Source: CAKSXP01 sp964539115 | Lineage (GTDB): Bacteria > Bacillota > Clostridia > Oscillospirales > Oscillospiraceae | Length of the DNA stretch: 18,186 nucleotides | Direction: 5' to 3' | Assembly: GCA_964539115.1 (NCBI GenBank) | Contig: CAZIHY010000042.1 | Coordinates: forward strand, 1 to 18,186 | Shown here: in pieces, positions 8,734 through 15,591 of the stretch | Position numbering within the stretch: position 1 is the stretch's first letter | Layout: each line of letters begins with the position of its first letter | The notes under the pieces: model-generated | What the model saw: the letters and a program-made list of their open reading frames with translations, nothing else | What the model was told of the DNA's origin: nothing | Databases searched by the model: none | Translations under genes and position numbers: made by a program

Positions 8734-9138
8734 ATGCAGTGTCCGAAATGTAAAATTGAATATACAGCGGGGGAGTCGGTATGTCCGAACTGCGGAGCCA
8801 GGCTGCCCGAGAGCGGAAAGCTCCTCTGGGGCTGGTCGCCTGTCGGAAAGCTGGCGGATGCATGGCCCCGTGACGAAAACGGGGAGTTTGTCAGCCCGGC
8901 GTTTCTGACCCACTGCATGAGTATCGACATGCAGGACGAGATGCTTATCAATATGCTGTCAGCGTTTGGCATTCCGGCCGTCCGGCAATATCCGAACGAC
9001 GGCAGCTTTGGACGCGTCGTTCTGGGCATGAGCGGCAGCGGAACTGACATTTATGTCCCGCGGACACTTCTTGAGGATGCGCTCGCTCTCGTAAGCGGGG
9101 AATGCGAGATTGAGGAGGAAGAGTATAATGAGCTATAA
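8734..9138 (+). CDS. Zinc-ribbon protein with a DUF2007-like C-terminal domain
   Basis: A 134-residue protein of unknown function. Residues 3-6 (CPKC) and 18-21 (CPNC) form a zinc ribbon. A linker with LLWGWSPVGKL follows, then a compact domain (about 65-125) with MLSAFGIPAVRQYP and GTDIYVPRTLLEDALAL. That last part resembles the DUF2007 'putative signal transducing' family, which has a GlnB-like fold and appears in small regulatory proteins; this is recognition by pattern, not by alignment. I chose the ATG at 8734 because GGAGGAAG stands 5 bases upstream; the in-frame GTG at 8719 would run through that ribosome binding site. It overlaps the phosphohexomutase start by 11 bases, so the two are probably coupled in translation. 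No catalytic residues are evident. Confidence 0.8.
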   Translation: MQCPKCKIEYTAGESVCPNCGARLPESGKLLWGWSPVGKLADAWPRDENGEFVSPAFLTHCMSIDMQDEMLINMLSAFGIPAVRQYPNDGSFGRVVLGMSGSGTDIYVPRTLLEDALALVSGECEIEEEEYNEL

Positions 9139-10855
9139 ATCCGAATACCAGCGCTGGTTGGACAGCCCTGTTCTTTCAGAGGCAGAGTGGCAGGAACTCG
9201 CCGCCATTGAGGGAAACGACAAGGAAATCAAAAGCCGTTTCTATGCCCCACTGGAATTCGGCACCGCCGGCCTGCGCGGCATTATGGGGATGGGCATCAA
9301 CCGCATGAACATCCATGTGATTCGTCAAGCGACGCAGGCGTTTGCCAACGTCATCAATCGGGAAGGCCCTGATGCCGCCGAAAAGGGCGTTGTCATCTGC
9401 TATGACTGCCGCAGGAACAGTGAGCTTTTTGCGCAGGAGGCTGCAAGGATCATGGCGGGAAATGGGATACACGTTCGTATCTTTGACGCGCTGCGTCCGA
9501 CGCCTGAGCTCTCTTTCGCTATCCGCTATTACGGCGCAACAGCAGGCATAAATATAACCGCGAGTCACAACCCAAAGGAATATAATGGCTATAAGGTATA
9601 TTGGTCTGACGGTGCGCAGCTGCCTCCGGCGCATGCTGAGGCTATAGCCGGTGAAATGCGTAAGACCGATATTTTTAACGGGGTACACGGCGAGAGCTTC
9701 ACAAAGGCGCTTGAAAGCGGTATTATCGAGATGATCGGAGAGGAGACGGATAGGGCTTTTATGGCAAAGGTCATGGCGCAGTCCATCGATCCTGACGCTG
9801 TAAAACGTGTGGCGGACGACTTCCGGATAGTTTATACGCCATTCCACGGCGCCGGCTACAAACTGGTTCCTGAGGCGCTGTATACGCTTGGCGTGAAGCA
9901 TCTGTTCCCAGTCGAGGAGCAGATGGTTCTCGACGGTTCGTTCCCCACGGTCGCCAGCCCCAATCCGGAAAACCCGGAGGGGTTTTATCTCGCTGTGGAT
10001 CTGGCCCGAAAGGTCGGCTCTGACCTTATAATAGGAACGGATCCGGACTCTGACCGCGTTGGAGTTATGGTCAGAAGGGAGGACGAATATGTCCCGATCA
10101 GCGGCAACCAGATGGGCGTGCTGCTGCTGAACTATATCATAACTGCCCGACGCGCAAAGGGAACGCTGCCCGAAAACGCGGCGGCGATCAAGACTATAGT
10201 GACGACTGAGCTCGCGCGCGATGTCGCGGAGAAAAACGGTGTTTATGTCGCGGAGACATTCACCGGCTTCAAGTACATGGCGGAAAAGGTTGCAGAGTTT
10301 GAGCGCGACGGAAGCTATGAGTACCTGATGGCCTATGAAGAGAGTTACGGCTATATGATGGGGGACTATGTCCGCGATAAAGACGCGGTCACGGCCTCCA
10401 TGATGATAGCGGAGATGGCCGCGCACTATTTTGAGCGCGGGATGACGCTGCTCGACGCGATGGAAGAAATTTACAAAAAGTATGGCCGCTTTGTTGAAAA
10501 GACTATCAACCTGGTTATGCAGGGAGTCGACGGGCTTGAGAAGATGGCGGCGCTCATGGCAAGGCTGCGCGAGAATCCGCCGCAGAGTATCGGCGGCGAG
10601 CCTGTTCTGCGTATACGCGACTACAAGACGGGCAGGGTGAGCGTCTTTGGCCTCGGGGAAGTTGGAAAGACAGAGATCAGCGGTTCCAATGTCCTGTATT
10701 TCGAGCTTAGCGGCGGTAGCAGCTTTATCGTCAGGCCAAGCGGTACTGAGCCTAAGATCAAAATATATATCCTTGTCCGCGGCACTGATAAAGCCGTATG
10801 TGAGGATAAGACAGAGCGGCTGGCATCCTATGTCGATACGCTGACCCAGGAATAA
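9128..10855 (+). CDS. Alpha-D-phosphohexomutase (phosphoglucomutase/phosphomannomutase)
   Basis: A 575-residue cytoplasmic phosphosugar mutase of the PGM2/PgcA type, interconverting hexose 6-phosphate and 1-phosphate through a phosphoserine. The four family loops are intact: the phosphoserine S146 in ITASHNPKEYNGYK, the metal-binding D305-x-D307-x-D309-R310 in GTDPDSDRVG, the sugar-binding E404 loop YEESYGYMMGDYVRDKDAV, and the phosphate-binding loop from R536 (RPSGTEPKIKIY). Length and the N-terminal EFGTAGLRG agree with Bacillus PgcA, which supplies glucose 1-phosphate for UDP-glucose and wall or lipid glycosylation; whether glucose, mannose or phosphopentose is preferred here is open. The start at 9128 has GAGGAGGAAG before it; an in-frame TTG at 9110 is less likely. 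A hairpin lies just past the stop. Confidence 0.93.
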   Translation: MSYKSEYQRWLDSPVLSEAEWQELAAIEGNDKEIKSRFYAPLEFGTAGLRGIMGMGINRMNIHVIRQATQAFANVINREGPDAAEKGVVICYDCRRNSELFAQEAARIMAGNGIHVRIFDALRPTPELSFAIRYYGATAGINITASHNPKEYNGYKVYWSDGAQLPPAHAEAIAGEMRKTDIFNGVHGESFTKALESGIIEMIGEETDRAFMAKVMAQSIDPDAVKRVADDFRIVYTPFHGAGYKLVPEALYTLGVKHLFPVEEQMVLDGSFPTVASPNPENPEGFYLAVDLARKVGSDLIIGTDPDSDRVGVMVRREDEYVPISGNQMGVLLLNYIITARRAKGTLPENAAAIKTIVTTELARDVAEKNGVYVAETFTGFKYMAEKVAEFERDGSYEYLMAYEESYGYMMGDYVRDKDAVTASMMIAEMAAHYFERGMTLLDAMEEIYKKYGRFVEKTINLVMQGVDGLEKMAALMARLRENPPQSIGGEPVLRIRDYKTGRVSVFGLGEVGKTEISGSNVLYFELSGGSSFIVRPSGTEPKIKIYILVRGTDKAVCEDKTERLASYVDTLTQE

Positions 10856-10856
10856 A

Positions 10857-10902
10857 ACACAAACAGACCTCCCACAGTAAAACGCGGGAGGCCTGTTTGT
10901 GT
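10857..10902 (-). terminator. Terminator between the phosphohexomutase gene and phoU, best on the phoU strand
   Basis: Arms at 10857-10873 and 10886-10902 pair over 17 positions with a 12-base loop. In the minus-strand RNA the single odd pair is a G-U wobble and the stem is followed by TTTTATT, a good intrinsic terminator directly after the phoU stop. In the plus-strand RNA the same position is an A-C mismatch and no U-run follows, so termination of the phosphohexomutase transcript here would be weaker. Confidence 0.85.
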
Positions 10903-11556
10903 CTAAATTGCATCCACGCCGTGGTGCAGTCCGGTAATGCAGAAAATGACCCATTCAGCAATATTCGTCGCATGGTCGCCGATGCGTTCAAGATATTTTG
11001 CGATCATCAGAAGACCAAGAGCTGTTTCGCCATTGTCGGGGTTGGACGCGATCGTATCTATAAGCGTCATCCTTACTTTTTTGAAGAGCGCGTCTACAAC
11101 ATCGTCATGCTCGATCACCTCATGGGCAAGGTTCGTGTCCCGTTCTGCAAAGGCGTCGACGCTCTCATTTACCATTTGGATCACGGCATTTGCCATTTCC
11201 TCGATGTGAGCACAGTCGTCCAAACTGTGGCCGCTGATAGAGGCTGTTATCTCCGCTATGTCCGAGGCCTGATCGCCTATGCGCTCCATGTCAGTTATTA
11301 TCTTGAGTGCTGCTGATATCAGGCGCAGGTCGCGCGCGACCGGCTGACGCCGCAGCAAAAGCTGCAGACACATGGATTCAATGTCGTGTTCCATGACGTC
11401 GATCTCGCGTTCAAGTCCTTTTACATCCTCTGCCAACTCTTTTTTTTCGCTTATGAGCGCGCTGACGGAAAGAGCAATGGACTCCTCGCACAGTGATCCC
11501 ATTTTGGCCAGTGCCTCGTTCAGTTCGCGAAGCTCGCTGTCAAATCTGCTCCTCAT
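10903..11556 (-). CDS. phoU: Phosphate signalling protein PhoU
   Basis: PhoU is a cytoplasmic helical protein that links phosphate transport to a phosphate-sensing kinase. The 217 residues form two similar three-helix repeats, each with the metal-binding signature: DMERIGDQASDI in the first and YLERIGDHATNIAEW in the second. The frame extends to an ATG at 11574, but I chose 11556: the ATGGAGG at 11574 itself supplies the GGAGG, 11 bases before the second ATG, and MRSRFDSELREL is the normal PhoU beginning. It is not next to pst transporter genes in this window; the nearest phosphate gene is the Na+/Pi cotransporter about 2 kb away. A possible TATAAC -10 lies at 11616-11621 (minus strand) with no clear -35. 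The call is secure. Confidence 0.93.
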   Translation of the reverse strand: MRSRFDSELRELNEALAKMGSLCEESIALSVSALISEKKELAEDVKGLEREIDVMEHDIESMCLQLLLRRQPVARDLRLISAALKIITDMERIGDQASDIAEITASISGHSLDDCAHIEEMANAVIQMVNESVDAFAERDTNLAHEVIEHDDVVDALFKKVRMTLIDTIASNPDNGETALGLLMIAKYLERIGDHATNIAEWVIFCITGLHHGVDAI

Positions 11557-11629
11557 TTTTATCTGAACCTCCATACTGTATGATCTGCCGGTCTGTGTTT
11601 ATGTGAGACTGTACAGTTATAAGTATGGC

Positions 11630-12040
11630 TTAAATCGGCCGTTTCATTATAAATTTCCCAAAAAGCAGCGTATCAGCGGCGGACAGGCTTCTCATGGACA
11701 TGGCTTCAATAAACAGGGAAACTCCGCTTACGATCAAATAGTCGGCCATGATATAATTTAATTAAGAGAACGACAACAGCGGGAACACGAAGAACAGAAC
11801 CGCTAATATAATGCTTATAATTCCGCTGAATGTCATAATTCCTGTATTCATGATCTGGTAGTATTTCAGCTTCCCCGCAAAGGAAATTTTTTCCGCGCCG
11901 CTGAATATCTCAGCATAAACGCAAATATGAATGCAAAAGTGGTTGCAGTAAGCGATACGGGCGAGACAAACAGCATGATACCCAATATAATATTCAGAAT
12001 TCCCATTATGATCTGCATGGGGTCTTTAAAATAGTATAAA
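11630..12040 (-). pseudogene. Decayed DUF308/HdeD-like membrane protein gene
   Basis: Read on the minus strand, this gene-free stretch encodes hydrophobic segments of a DUF308 (HdeD-like) multi-pass membrane protein, but in pieces. The first piece reads YYFKDPMQIIMGILNIILG and continues to FAFIFAF near 11920, where the frame must shift by one base. The second reads AEIFSGAEKISFAGKLKYYQ and then a helix ending FPLLSFS at an in-frame TAA (11762-11764). Beyond that stop the same frame continues with MADYLIVSGVSLFIEAMSM to a stop at 11630. The usual first 40 or so residues and a proper start with ribosome binding site are missing, because the hsp20 gene and its terminator occupy that place. One frameshift, one nonsense codon and a lost N-terminus argue for a pseudogene; a sequencing error could explain only one of them. 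The family call is by pattern. Confidence 0.65.
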
Positions 12041-12066
12041 GCGGCGCTGCAGAATTGCAGCGCCGC
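12041..12066 (-). terminator. Terminator of hsp20
   Basis: A perfect 11-bp GC-rich stem (GCGGCGCTGCA and its complement) with a 4-base loop begins 8 bases after the hsp20 stop codon. On the minus strand it is followed by TTTATACTATTTT, a broken U-run, so it should act as an intrinsic terminator for hsp20. Confidence 0.8.
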
Positions 12067-12073
12067 CCCTTGT

Positions 12074-12493
12074 TTAACCCTCGATGGCGATCAGGTTTTT
12101 GGTTTCGAGCTGAGCGGTCTGAGGATGCTTGGGTATGAACAAATGCAGAGTGCCATTTTCAAACTTGGCATGAATGTCCTCCTGCGTCAGCCTTTCTCCG
12201 ACATAGAAGCTACGGCGGCAGGAGCCGATGAACCTCTCGCGGCGCAGATACTTCTGATTCTTTGTTTCCTCATCATTTGGATGGCCGATCGTTGCGCTGA
12301 TGCTGAGATAGCCGTCTTTCAGTTCCGCAGAAAGGTTTTCCTTTTCAACTCCGGGGAGGTCAATGATCAACTCATAACCCTGGTCGTTTTCCTTAATGTC
12401 TGTGTTCATCATGCCGCCCATGCTGCGGTTGTTAAAAGCAGAATCGAAAACTTCATCAAACATGGACTTTGCAAGAGTATAAGGCAGTAACAT
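12074..12493 (-). CDS. Small heat-shock protein, Hsp20/alpha-crystallin family
   Basis: A 139-residue ATP-independent holdase chaperone. The N-terminal 30 residues (MLLPYTLAKSMFDEVFDSAF) are a short variable arm. The alpha-crystallin domain runs from about 31 to 130, with YELIIDLPGVEKENLSAELK early and the hallmark FENGTLHLFIPK near its end. The C-terminal tail lacks an obvious I-x-I motif, ending NLIAIEG. The start has AGGAG 6 bases upstream. It is transcribed from a consensus sigma-A promoter overlapped by a CIRCE operator, so HrcA control by heat is the likely regulation. It is monocistronic, with its own terminator, and diverges from the LysR gene. The family call is secure. Confidence 0.93.
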   Translation of the reverse strand: MLLPYTLAKSMFDEVFDSAFNNRSMGGMMNTDIKENDQGYELIIDLPGVEKENLSAELKDGYLSISATIGHPNDEETKNQKYLRRERFIGSCRRSFYVGERLTQEDIHAKFENGTLHLFIPKHPQTAQLETKNLIAIEG

Positions 12494-12550
12494 AATAATC
12501 TCCTTTCAATGTGCGTCCCAGGAACGGGACTGTTTTTTATTTCTGACTAT

Positions 12551-12579
12551 ATTATATCTGCATGTTTTAGCACTGTCAA
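12551..12579 (-). promoter_or_regulatory. Consensus sigma-A promoter of hsp20
   Basis: On the minus strand TTGACA (12574-12579), a 17-base spacer and TATAAT (12551-12556) match the sigma-A consensus exactly. The leader to the hsp20 start would be about 50 bases. The -35 hexamer lies inside the CIRCE operator. Confidence 0.9.
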
Positions 12580-12593
12580 GTTGAGAGTGCTAA
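12567..12593. promoter_or_regulatory. CIRCE operator (HrcA binding site)
   Basis: TTAGCACTG, 9 bases, then GAGTGCTAA: the CIRCE inverted repeat (consensus TTAGCACTC-N9-GAGTGCTAA) with one mismatch, the last base of the left arm at 12575. It covers the -35 box of the hsp20 promoter, where bound HrcA would block RNA polymerase. No other chaperone gene (groESL, dnaK) or hrcA is in the window. Confidence 0.92.
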
Positions 12594-12643
12594 TTTATTA
12601 TTAAATCTTTATCATTAATAATAAAAAATATTTATTAATTTTC

Positions 12644-12672
12644 TTGAAAAGATGCCTGTTATATGCTATCTT
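12644..12672 (+). promoter_or_regulatory. Possible promoter of the LysR-type gene
   Basis: TTGAAA (12644-12649), 17 bases and TATCTT (12667-12672), with an extended -10 TGC before it. It lies in the AT-rich divergent region facing away from hsp20. A second pair, TTAAAC-N17-TATATA ending at 12700, would start RNA inside the ribosome binding site, so it is less likely. Confidence 0.4.
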
Positions 12673-12720
12673 TAAACAAGTAAATGATTACTGTTATATA
12701 CTGCAAAGGGGGACAAATAT

Positions 12721-13608
12721 ACGAATACCATTCAACTTGGCTGCTTTCTGGCGGTTGCGGATTCCCTGAGCTTTGCGCGTGCCGCGGAACAAATGAATGT
12801 TTCACAACCCGCTATTACGCATCAAATCAAGATGCTGGAAAATGAATTGAACGTAAAGCTTTTCCGGCGCTCTACACGTTTAGTCGAGATTACGCCTGAG
12901 GGGCAGGCATTTGTTTCCGACGCGAAAAGTATAATTTCGATTGAAGCGCAAGCAAAGCTCCGCTTCAGTAATCCTGATGACCGGCCGATGGAGCTTCTTT
13001 CCATAGGCTGCAGCAGCTATATCCAACTGAAATTGCTGACCGAAGTATTGAATGATCTCTTGTCTGAACACCCTAATCTGCATCCGCGTCTCCATGTCGT
13101 GCCGCATGAGCAGCTGTTTCATTTACTTGAAACAGAGATGGCGGATGTGGTTTTGGACATACGCGAAGGCGGAGAAACAGGCACAAAGCTATTATTCCGG
13201 GAATTGCAGCGCAGCAGCCTTGTTTGCGTTTGCCGCGAAGATTATTTGCCTGTCGAAAAGGAGCGTGTGTCGATTCAGGAACTAAAGGAGGAAAAGCTGA
13301 TCTTTTGCGATCCTATCACTCTTGACCCTGAAATCGCAAAATTGCAATGGAGGCTTGCCGAGGGCAGAAATCCAGCGGGCACACATTTCTGCAGTTCTTC
13401 GGAGGCGGCCGTTGTTCTGGCGGGCGCCGGATTCGGCTTGGCGATTCTGCCAGAGGTTTTGGCACAGGCTGAGAATAATTTAAGGACTATAAAAATTGAG
13501 GACGCCCCTGCGTTATCGTTCGGAATTTTCTATAAGCCATATTCCGGAGACCAGATTCTAAAAAGTTTTATTCAAAGCGTGAAGCTGCGCTTTCCAGATA
13601 TCAGGTAA
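12721..13608 (+). CDS. LysR-family transcriptional regulator, apparent ACG start
   Basis: A DNA-binding regulator of about 295 residues, the usual LysR length. The N-terminal winged helix-turn-helix reads FLAVADSLSFARAAEQMNVS then QPAITHQIKMLENEL and LFRRST. The C-terminal effector domain (about 90-290) has LLSIGCSSYIQLKLLTEVL and ends with AGFGLAILPEVL and an FYKP strand. The first in-frame ATG (12793) falls inside the helix-turn-helix and would remove half of it. The frame is open upstream to a TGA at 12685, and the normal LysR opening (x-NTIQLGCFLAVAD) begins at ACG 12721, with AAAGGGGG ending 8 bases before it. I therefore annotate ACG as the start, either a rare real start codon or an ATG changed by mutation or sequencing error. 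The target genes and effector are unknown; neighbours give no hint. Confidence 0.75.
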   Translation, partial: TNTIQLGCFLAVADSLSFARAAEQMNVSQPAITHQIKMLENELNVKLFRRSTRLVEITPEGQAFVSDAKSIISIEAQAKLRFSNPDDRPMELLSIGCSSYIQLKLLTEVLNDLLSEHPNLHPRLHVVPHEQLFHLLETEMADVVLDIREGGETGTKLLFRELQRSSLVCVCREDYLPVEKERVSIQELKEEKLIFCDPITLDPEIAKLQWRLAEGRNPAGTHFCSSSEAAVVLAGAGFGLAILPEVLAQAENNLRTIKIEDAPALSFGIFYKPYSGDQILKSFIQSVKLRFPDIR

Positions 13609-13655
13609 GCTTCAATGAAATTTGCCGTATATCTTTCGGCTTTTATGCAGATATA

Positions 13656-13696
13656 AAAGAACTCCCGTTCTCGATTATCGAGAACGGGAGTTCTTT
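13656..13696. terminator. Bidirectional terminator between the LysR gene and the Na+/Pi cotransporter gene
   Basis: Two perfectly complementary 20-base arms (13656-13675 and 13677-13696) surround a single base; the practical loop is about 5 bases. It sits between convergent genes. On the minus strand CTTTTATAT follows, a fair U-run; on the plus strand only TTCTTTAAC does. Bases 13609-13739 hold nothing else I can support. Confidence 0.88.
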
Positions 13697-13739
13697 AACT
13701 ATGGCCCAGAGAAATTCTGTGCCGCAGGGTTTTAACGCC

Positions 13740-15488
13740 TCAGGGAAGGACGTATTTGTTTATGTATTTGTTGAATTCCTCGTCAAAGCCGGAATCCGCG
13801 CTGGATTTTACGTCGTGCAGATAGCTGTGGGTGTCGAAGCTGTTTTTCTGGGTCTCGATCATGCAGACGGCAACATTGGAACACTGGTCAGATATACGCT
13901 CTATGTTATTGAGAATATCAGACAGAACAAAGCCAAGCTCGATCGTGCATTCGCCGCGCTTAAGACGGGCGATGTGCCTCATTCGTGCTGATTCGACAAG
14001 CTGATCGATGACCTCTTCAAGCGGCTCGACATGGGAAGCGAGGACAATATCCCCAGTGGCAAAGGCTCGTACGGCCATATCCAATATCTCTGTGAGCGCG
14101 GATATTATAACATCCAGCTCCTGTCTTGCAGCAGACGAGAAGTGCAGCTCCTTCTCGTGCATCTCGATCGCGCTCTCCTGAAGGTTCAGCGCATGATCAC
14201 CGATGCGTTCAAGGTTTCCTATCGCATGCAGAAGTTTGGATACGGTCCGGCTGTCATTGTCTGATAAGGTCTTTGAAGCGACTTTTACCAGGAAGGATCC
14301 GAGTTCATCCTCGTATTGGTCAAGCGTATCCTCTAGGGCAGTAACCTCGTCAACTACGTTCTGATCCCAAGTCCGGAAGAGGGACAGCGCCTTGAGCGTA
14401 TTGGATTGTGCCTTGGTTGCCATGTCGATCGTGAGATTGGAGCATTCCGCGATAGCGAAAGAGGGGGAGTTGAGCAAGCGGCCGTCAAGCAGGACGCCGG
14501 ACTCCGTGTCCTTTGTATCGGGGATAAGCTTGCAGGTGAGATTGATAAGATGTTTTGAAAACGGCATGAGCAGCACGGTGTTTAGTATATTAAATATTGT
14601 ATGGCACATTGCGATTCCGACTGTGTTTATTGGAACATCTACAAAGGAGAAATTGAAAATCGCATTTAAGCCATAAAATAGTATGCAGCAGATGATGGTG
14701 CCGATGATCTTGATGCTCAGATGCAGAATGGAAACTCTCTTTGCACTGCGCTTAACTCCGATGGCGGAGAGCAGGGCAGTGGCACAGGTGCCGATGTTCT
14801 GACCCATGATGATAGGGATAGCCATACCAAATGAGATACTGCCCGTCATTGAAAGTGCCTGAAGGATACCGATGGACGCTGCGGAAGACTGGATAATTCC
14901 CGTAAACACGGTGCCGACAAGTATGCCAAGCAACGGATTATTAAAAGCGACAAGAATGCTGGCAAACGACGGAGAATCCGCCAGCGGGGAGACAGAATCG
15001 CTCATGAGTTCCATTCCGAACATGAGTACGGAGAAGCCGAGGAGTATGGAGCCTATGTCCTTTCTGCGCTGCCGCTTTGTAACCATGATGAGAAGTATTC
15101 CGATAACCGCAACGACGGGCGAGAAATTTGCGGGCTTGAGCATGTTGATAAACACATTATCGCTGTTTATACCCGTCAGGCTGAGCATCCATGCTGTCAG
15201 CGTGGTGCCGATGTTGGATCCCATGATAATGCCAATCGTCTGCTCGAGCTCCATTATACCGGAGTTGACAAGTCCTACCAGCATTACGGTTGCTGCAGAT
15301 GAGGACTGGATCGCGATAGTAATTCCCGCGCCCAGTGCAAGGCTCTTGAACGGGCTGGAGGTCATCTTCTTGAGGATCTTTTCCAGCTTGCCGCCGGACA
15401 ACTTTTCGAGACTGGACGACATGACATGCATACCGTAAAGAAAGAACGCAAGCCCGCCGAACAGAGTCAGAAATGAGTAGATTGTCAT
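13740..15488 (-). CDS. Na+/phosphate cotransporter with C-terminal PhoU domain
   Basis: A membrane transporter of about 582 residues in the Na+/Pi cotransporter (SLC34/NptA-like) family. The N-terminal 320 or so residues hold two inverted hydrophobic repeats with the diagnostic QSSSA-type motifs: IQSSSAATVMLVG in the first and GIIQSSAASIGILQA in the second. Around 360-560 lies a PhoU-like helical domain containing AIGNLERIGDHALNL and NNIERISDQCSNVAV. The family imports inorganic phosphate with sodium; the PhoU domain probably tunes activity or signalling. Tandem ATGs stand at 15491 and 15488; the second is 7 bases from the GGAGG and preferred. A TTAACA-N17-TTTACT promoter may overlap the direct repeat at 15562-15578. 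It ends in a strong hairpin shared with the LysR gene. Confidence 0.93.
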   Translation of the reverse strand: MTIYSFLTLFGGLAFFLYGMHVMSSSLEKLSGGKLEKILKKMTSSPFKSLALGAGITIAIQSSSAATVMLVGLVNSGIMELEQTIGIIMGSNIGTTLTAWMLSLTGINSDNVFINMLKPANFSPVVAVIGILLIMVTKRQRRKDIGSILLGFSVLMFGMELMSDSVSPLADSPSFASILVAFNNPLLGILVGTVFTGIIQSSAASIGILQALSMTGSISFGMAIPIIMGQNIGTCATALLSAIGVKRSAKRVSILHLSIKIIGTIICCILFYGLNAIFNFSFVDVPINTVGIAMCHTIFNILNTVLLMPFSKHLINLTCKLIPDTKDTESGVLLDGRLLNSPSFAIAECSNLTIDMATKAQSNTLKALSLFRTWDQNVVDEVTALEDTLDQYEDELGSFLVKVASKTLSDNDSRTVSKLLHAIGNLERIGDHALNLQESAIEMHEKELHFSSAARQELDVIISALTEILDMAVRAFATGDIVLASHVEPLEEVIDQLVESARMRHIARLKRGECTIELGFVLSDILNNIERISDQCSNVAVCMIETQKNSFDTHSYLHDVKSSADSGFDEEFNKYINKYVLP

Positions 15489-15561
15489 CATGGTTCCTCC
15501 GTCGCATTTTTTATATTATTTTAATGTTATAGGAGAAAAGTAAAATCTAAAACAGCATAAA

Positions 15562-15578
15562 TGTTAAATCTATGTAAA
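15562..15578. promoter_or_regulatory. Pho-box-like or WalR-box-like direct repeat
   Basis: On the plus strand TGTTAA-N5-TGTAAA, which fits the WalR consensus TGTWAH-N5-TGTWAH; on the minus strand TTTACA-N5-TTAACA, which fits the PhoP box TTWACA-N5-TTWACA. The minus-strand TTAACA could also serve as the -35 of a TTAACA-N17-TTTACT promoter for the Na+/Pi cotransporter. The spacer is AT-rich, so a chance match is possible. Confidence 0.4.
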
Positions 15579-15591
15579 GTTAAAGGTTTGT

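Noticed and set aside
9176..10954. A 592-codon open frame antisense to the phosphohexomutase gene
   Set aside because: It lies opposite a clearly conserved gene, has an arginine/histidine-rich composition with no recognisable domain, and runs through the terminator hairpin. It is a by-product of the codon bias of the real gene.
11608..11617. Perfect 10-base palindrome ACTGTACAGT upstream of phoU, next to a TATAAC
   Set aside because: Palindromes of this length are expected several times in a window of this size by chance, and no convincing -35 accompanies the TATAAC.
15501..15591. A clear plus-strand promoter for the small membrane protein
   Set aside because: TAAAAT at 15541 resembles a -10 box, but no acceptable -35 stands at 16-18 bases upstream.
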